A DNA stretch of 64,000 bases from NCBI RefSeq assembly GCF_038502225.1, contig NC_091391.1:6935420-6999419 (forward strand), written 5' to 3'. The number at the start of each line of letters is the position of its first letter. Positions within the stretch are counted from its first letter, which is position 1. Of this stretch, positions 62,738 through 64,000 are shown piece by piece. The notes beneath the pieces were generated by a model. It was not told the origin of the DNA. It ran no database searches and saw only the letters and a list, made by a program, of their open reading frames with translations. Position numbers and translations under genes: made by a program. This DNA is from Cherax quadricarinatus. Its lineage: Eukaryota; Arthropoda; Malacostraca; Decapoda; Parastacidae.

Positions 62738-63557
62738 TCGAAACGCCCAATCCTGAAGTGTCTCCTGGTGTCGCAAAATATTCGAAAAAAAAAAATTATT
62801 TTTTCTTAGGAAAATGTTAAGATTATTTTTCTGATTGTTTTAGTCCCAAAAAAATTTTTTTGCCATCAGTACTTACCGAGATATAGAGCTGTGAATTTTG
62901 CAGAAAATGAGCAGCGTATGGCAACAGCGGCGACTGCCGCTCACCGGTAAACTTTGGTTTACTTGTATTTGAAGGTTTGTTGTTTTTTTCACTATTTTAT
63001 TTTTTCACATAACTCCAGATAAACTCCATATGTGGCCTGTGAGACCAAAGTAAGATGCAATGTACATGTATACACTCGTTGTATACAACACAATAAGCAC
63101 ACAAACATAATTATCAATATATTGTTTACAAAACTTGTTTACAGAAACAAACAATACAAAAAATTTTTTATTACTATTGTTCTATAATATATACATACAT
63201 GTATACCAATATACAGTCACTGGACATGTTCCTAGAAGTTCTGCAGCTTGTGGAACTCTTTAAAACATGGTGTCATACACAGTGGTGTTTTACACTCCTT
63301 ACACATAAAACCAGTCTGTGTGCATTTTTGTGGAAGTTTTTTTTTTATGTACAAAGACAAAACACCTCGTCTGAGCAGTTTTCTGCAAAGTATTAGCAGG
63401 CAGTTGTGTTATGTAGTTATCCTAGGTAAATGGTCGTGTGTCATCATTCCTTCCTTCCTACTTCCCTGCATTCCTTTCCTACCTCTCTTCCTACATTCCT
63501 TCATCTGTTCTTCCTTCATTCCTGCCTTCCCTTCTTGCTTCTGGTTTCTATAATATA
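62738..63557. other. TTAA-element remnant and unassigned sequence
   Basis: The TTAA-element interior ('aaaaaattattttttcttag') reaches at least 62830. Beyond are T/A-rich tracts and 'ccttcctacttccctgcatt' pyrimidine runs. No gene. Confidence 0.4.
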
Positions 63558-63760
63558 CAGTGGACCCCCGGTTAACGATATTTTTTCACTCCAGAAGTAT
63601 GTTCAGGTGCCAGTACTGACCGAATTTGTTCCCATAAGAAATATTGTGAAGTAGATTAGTCCATTTCAGACCCCCAAAGATACATGTACAAACGCACTTA
63701 CATAAATACACTTACATAATTGGTCGCATTCGGAGGTAATCGTTATGCGGGGGTCCACTG
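63558..63760 (+). mobile_element. 203-bp Tigger-type miniature element
   Basis: Fourth copy of exactly 203 bp, TA-flanked. Confidence 0.92.
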
Positions 63761-64000
63761 TATATACACATATATACATGTAGTCACTAGATACTTTCAT
63801 AAAACTGCTATTATCTTCATTCAGCAAGCTTGTCTTGTGTGCGGGTGTGTGGCTTATAATTGTTTTGAGTCAGGAGTGGGCAGCTGTCAAAATGACATAT
63901 TATCTCATTACTCACTCCCCTTCCCGCCTGTCAAAACAATGGGGTAGGATGCTGCTTCCCCTCCATTCTATCTAATTATCTTTCTCCCTCATTCTATCTC
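63761..64000. other. No recognised feature
   Basis: Unassigned. Confidence 0.4.

Larger units (their letters stand above)
60781..63150 (-). mobile_element. Second TTAA-type element sharing a TTAA, split by the ORF1-only element
   Basis: The left end TTAACCCTTTGACTGTCG is at 60781. After the insertion the sequence continues 'cccaatcctgaagtgtctcc' and 'tggtgtcg', as in the end of 10020-11101 read in reverse. The far end was not located and 63150 is approximate. Confidence 0.7.

Overview
This window looks like repeat-rich nuclear DNA from an invertebrate animal. I found no convincing host gene, rRNA, tRNA gene, CRISPR array or bacterial-type operon. Almost everything recognisable is a mobile element or something grown out of one. 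The mix is several hundred-base pogo/Tigger-type elements starting CAGTGGACC, TTAA-flanked miniature elements, RTE, CR1-like and I-type LINEs, a Penelope-like element with a GIY-YIG domain, tRNA-derived SINEs and many minisatellites. From general knowledge this fits an arthropod, most likely a decapod crustacean, but that is an inference I cannot test here. Many of the longest open frames are artefacts of tandem repeats whose unit is a multiple of 3 or is free of stop codons.  Layout. 1-9.1 kb: TTAA miniature elements, a Tigger-like element with a minisatellite inside its transposase, paired hammerhead-like motifs, and minisatellites of 39, 27, 24 and 29 bp. 9.4-14 kb: a decayed I-type LINE (reverse transcriptase then RNase H) split by three DNA transposons, one of which (11.3-12.9 kb) carries a large CAG-type expansion. 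14-25.8 kb: dispersed LINE tails, 203-bp miniature elements, Tigger copies at 16.2 and 19.2 kb (the latter with the most complete transposase), and SINEs. 25.9-29.6 kb: a minus-strand LINE (family A) split by a plus-strand CR1-like LINE (family B). 29.9-31.8 kb: a Tigger copy holding a small retrozyme-like insertion. 32.2-37.2 kb: an older LINE A copy with elements nested three deep, then a Tigger-like element holding a truncated Penelope-like element. 37.3-44.6 kb: two copies of one RTE LINE, one inserted head-on into the other. 45-57 kb: miniature elements and the best LINE A copy (intact ORF1, lightly damaged ORF2) inside a minisatellite-bearing miniature element. 57.2-60.8 kb: a TTAA element whose 34-bp end repeat has grown to about 67 copies. 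60.8-62.7 kb: a LINE-like insertion encoding only a zinc-knuckle ORF1 protein. 62.7-64 kb: AT-rich remnants and another 203-bp element.  Common theme. Elements have repeatedly landed in one another, and minisatellites have repeatedly grown from transposon ends or transposase coding sequence. The observations I rate highest are the TTAA element whose palindromic end repeat became a satellite, palindromes kept symmetric although their centres differ between copies, the ORF1-only retroelement, the hammerhead-bearing inverted pairs, and the graded CAG expansion in three related Tigger derivatives.
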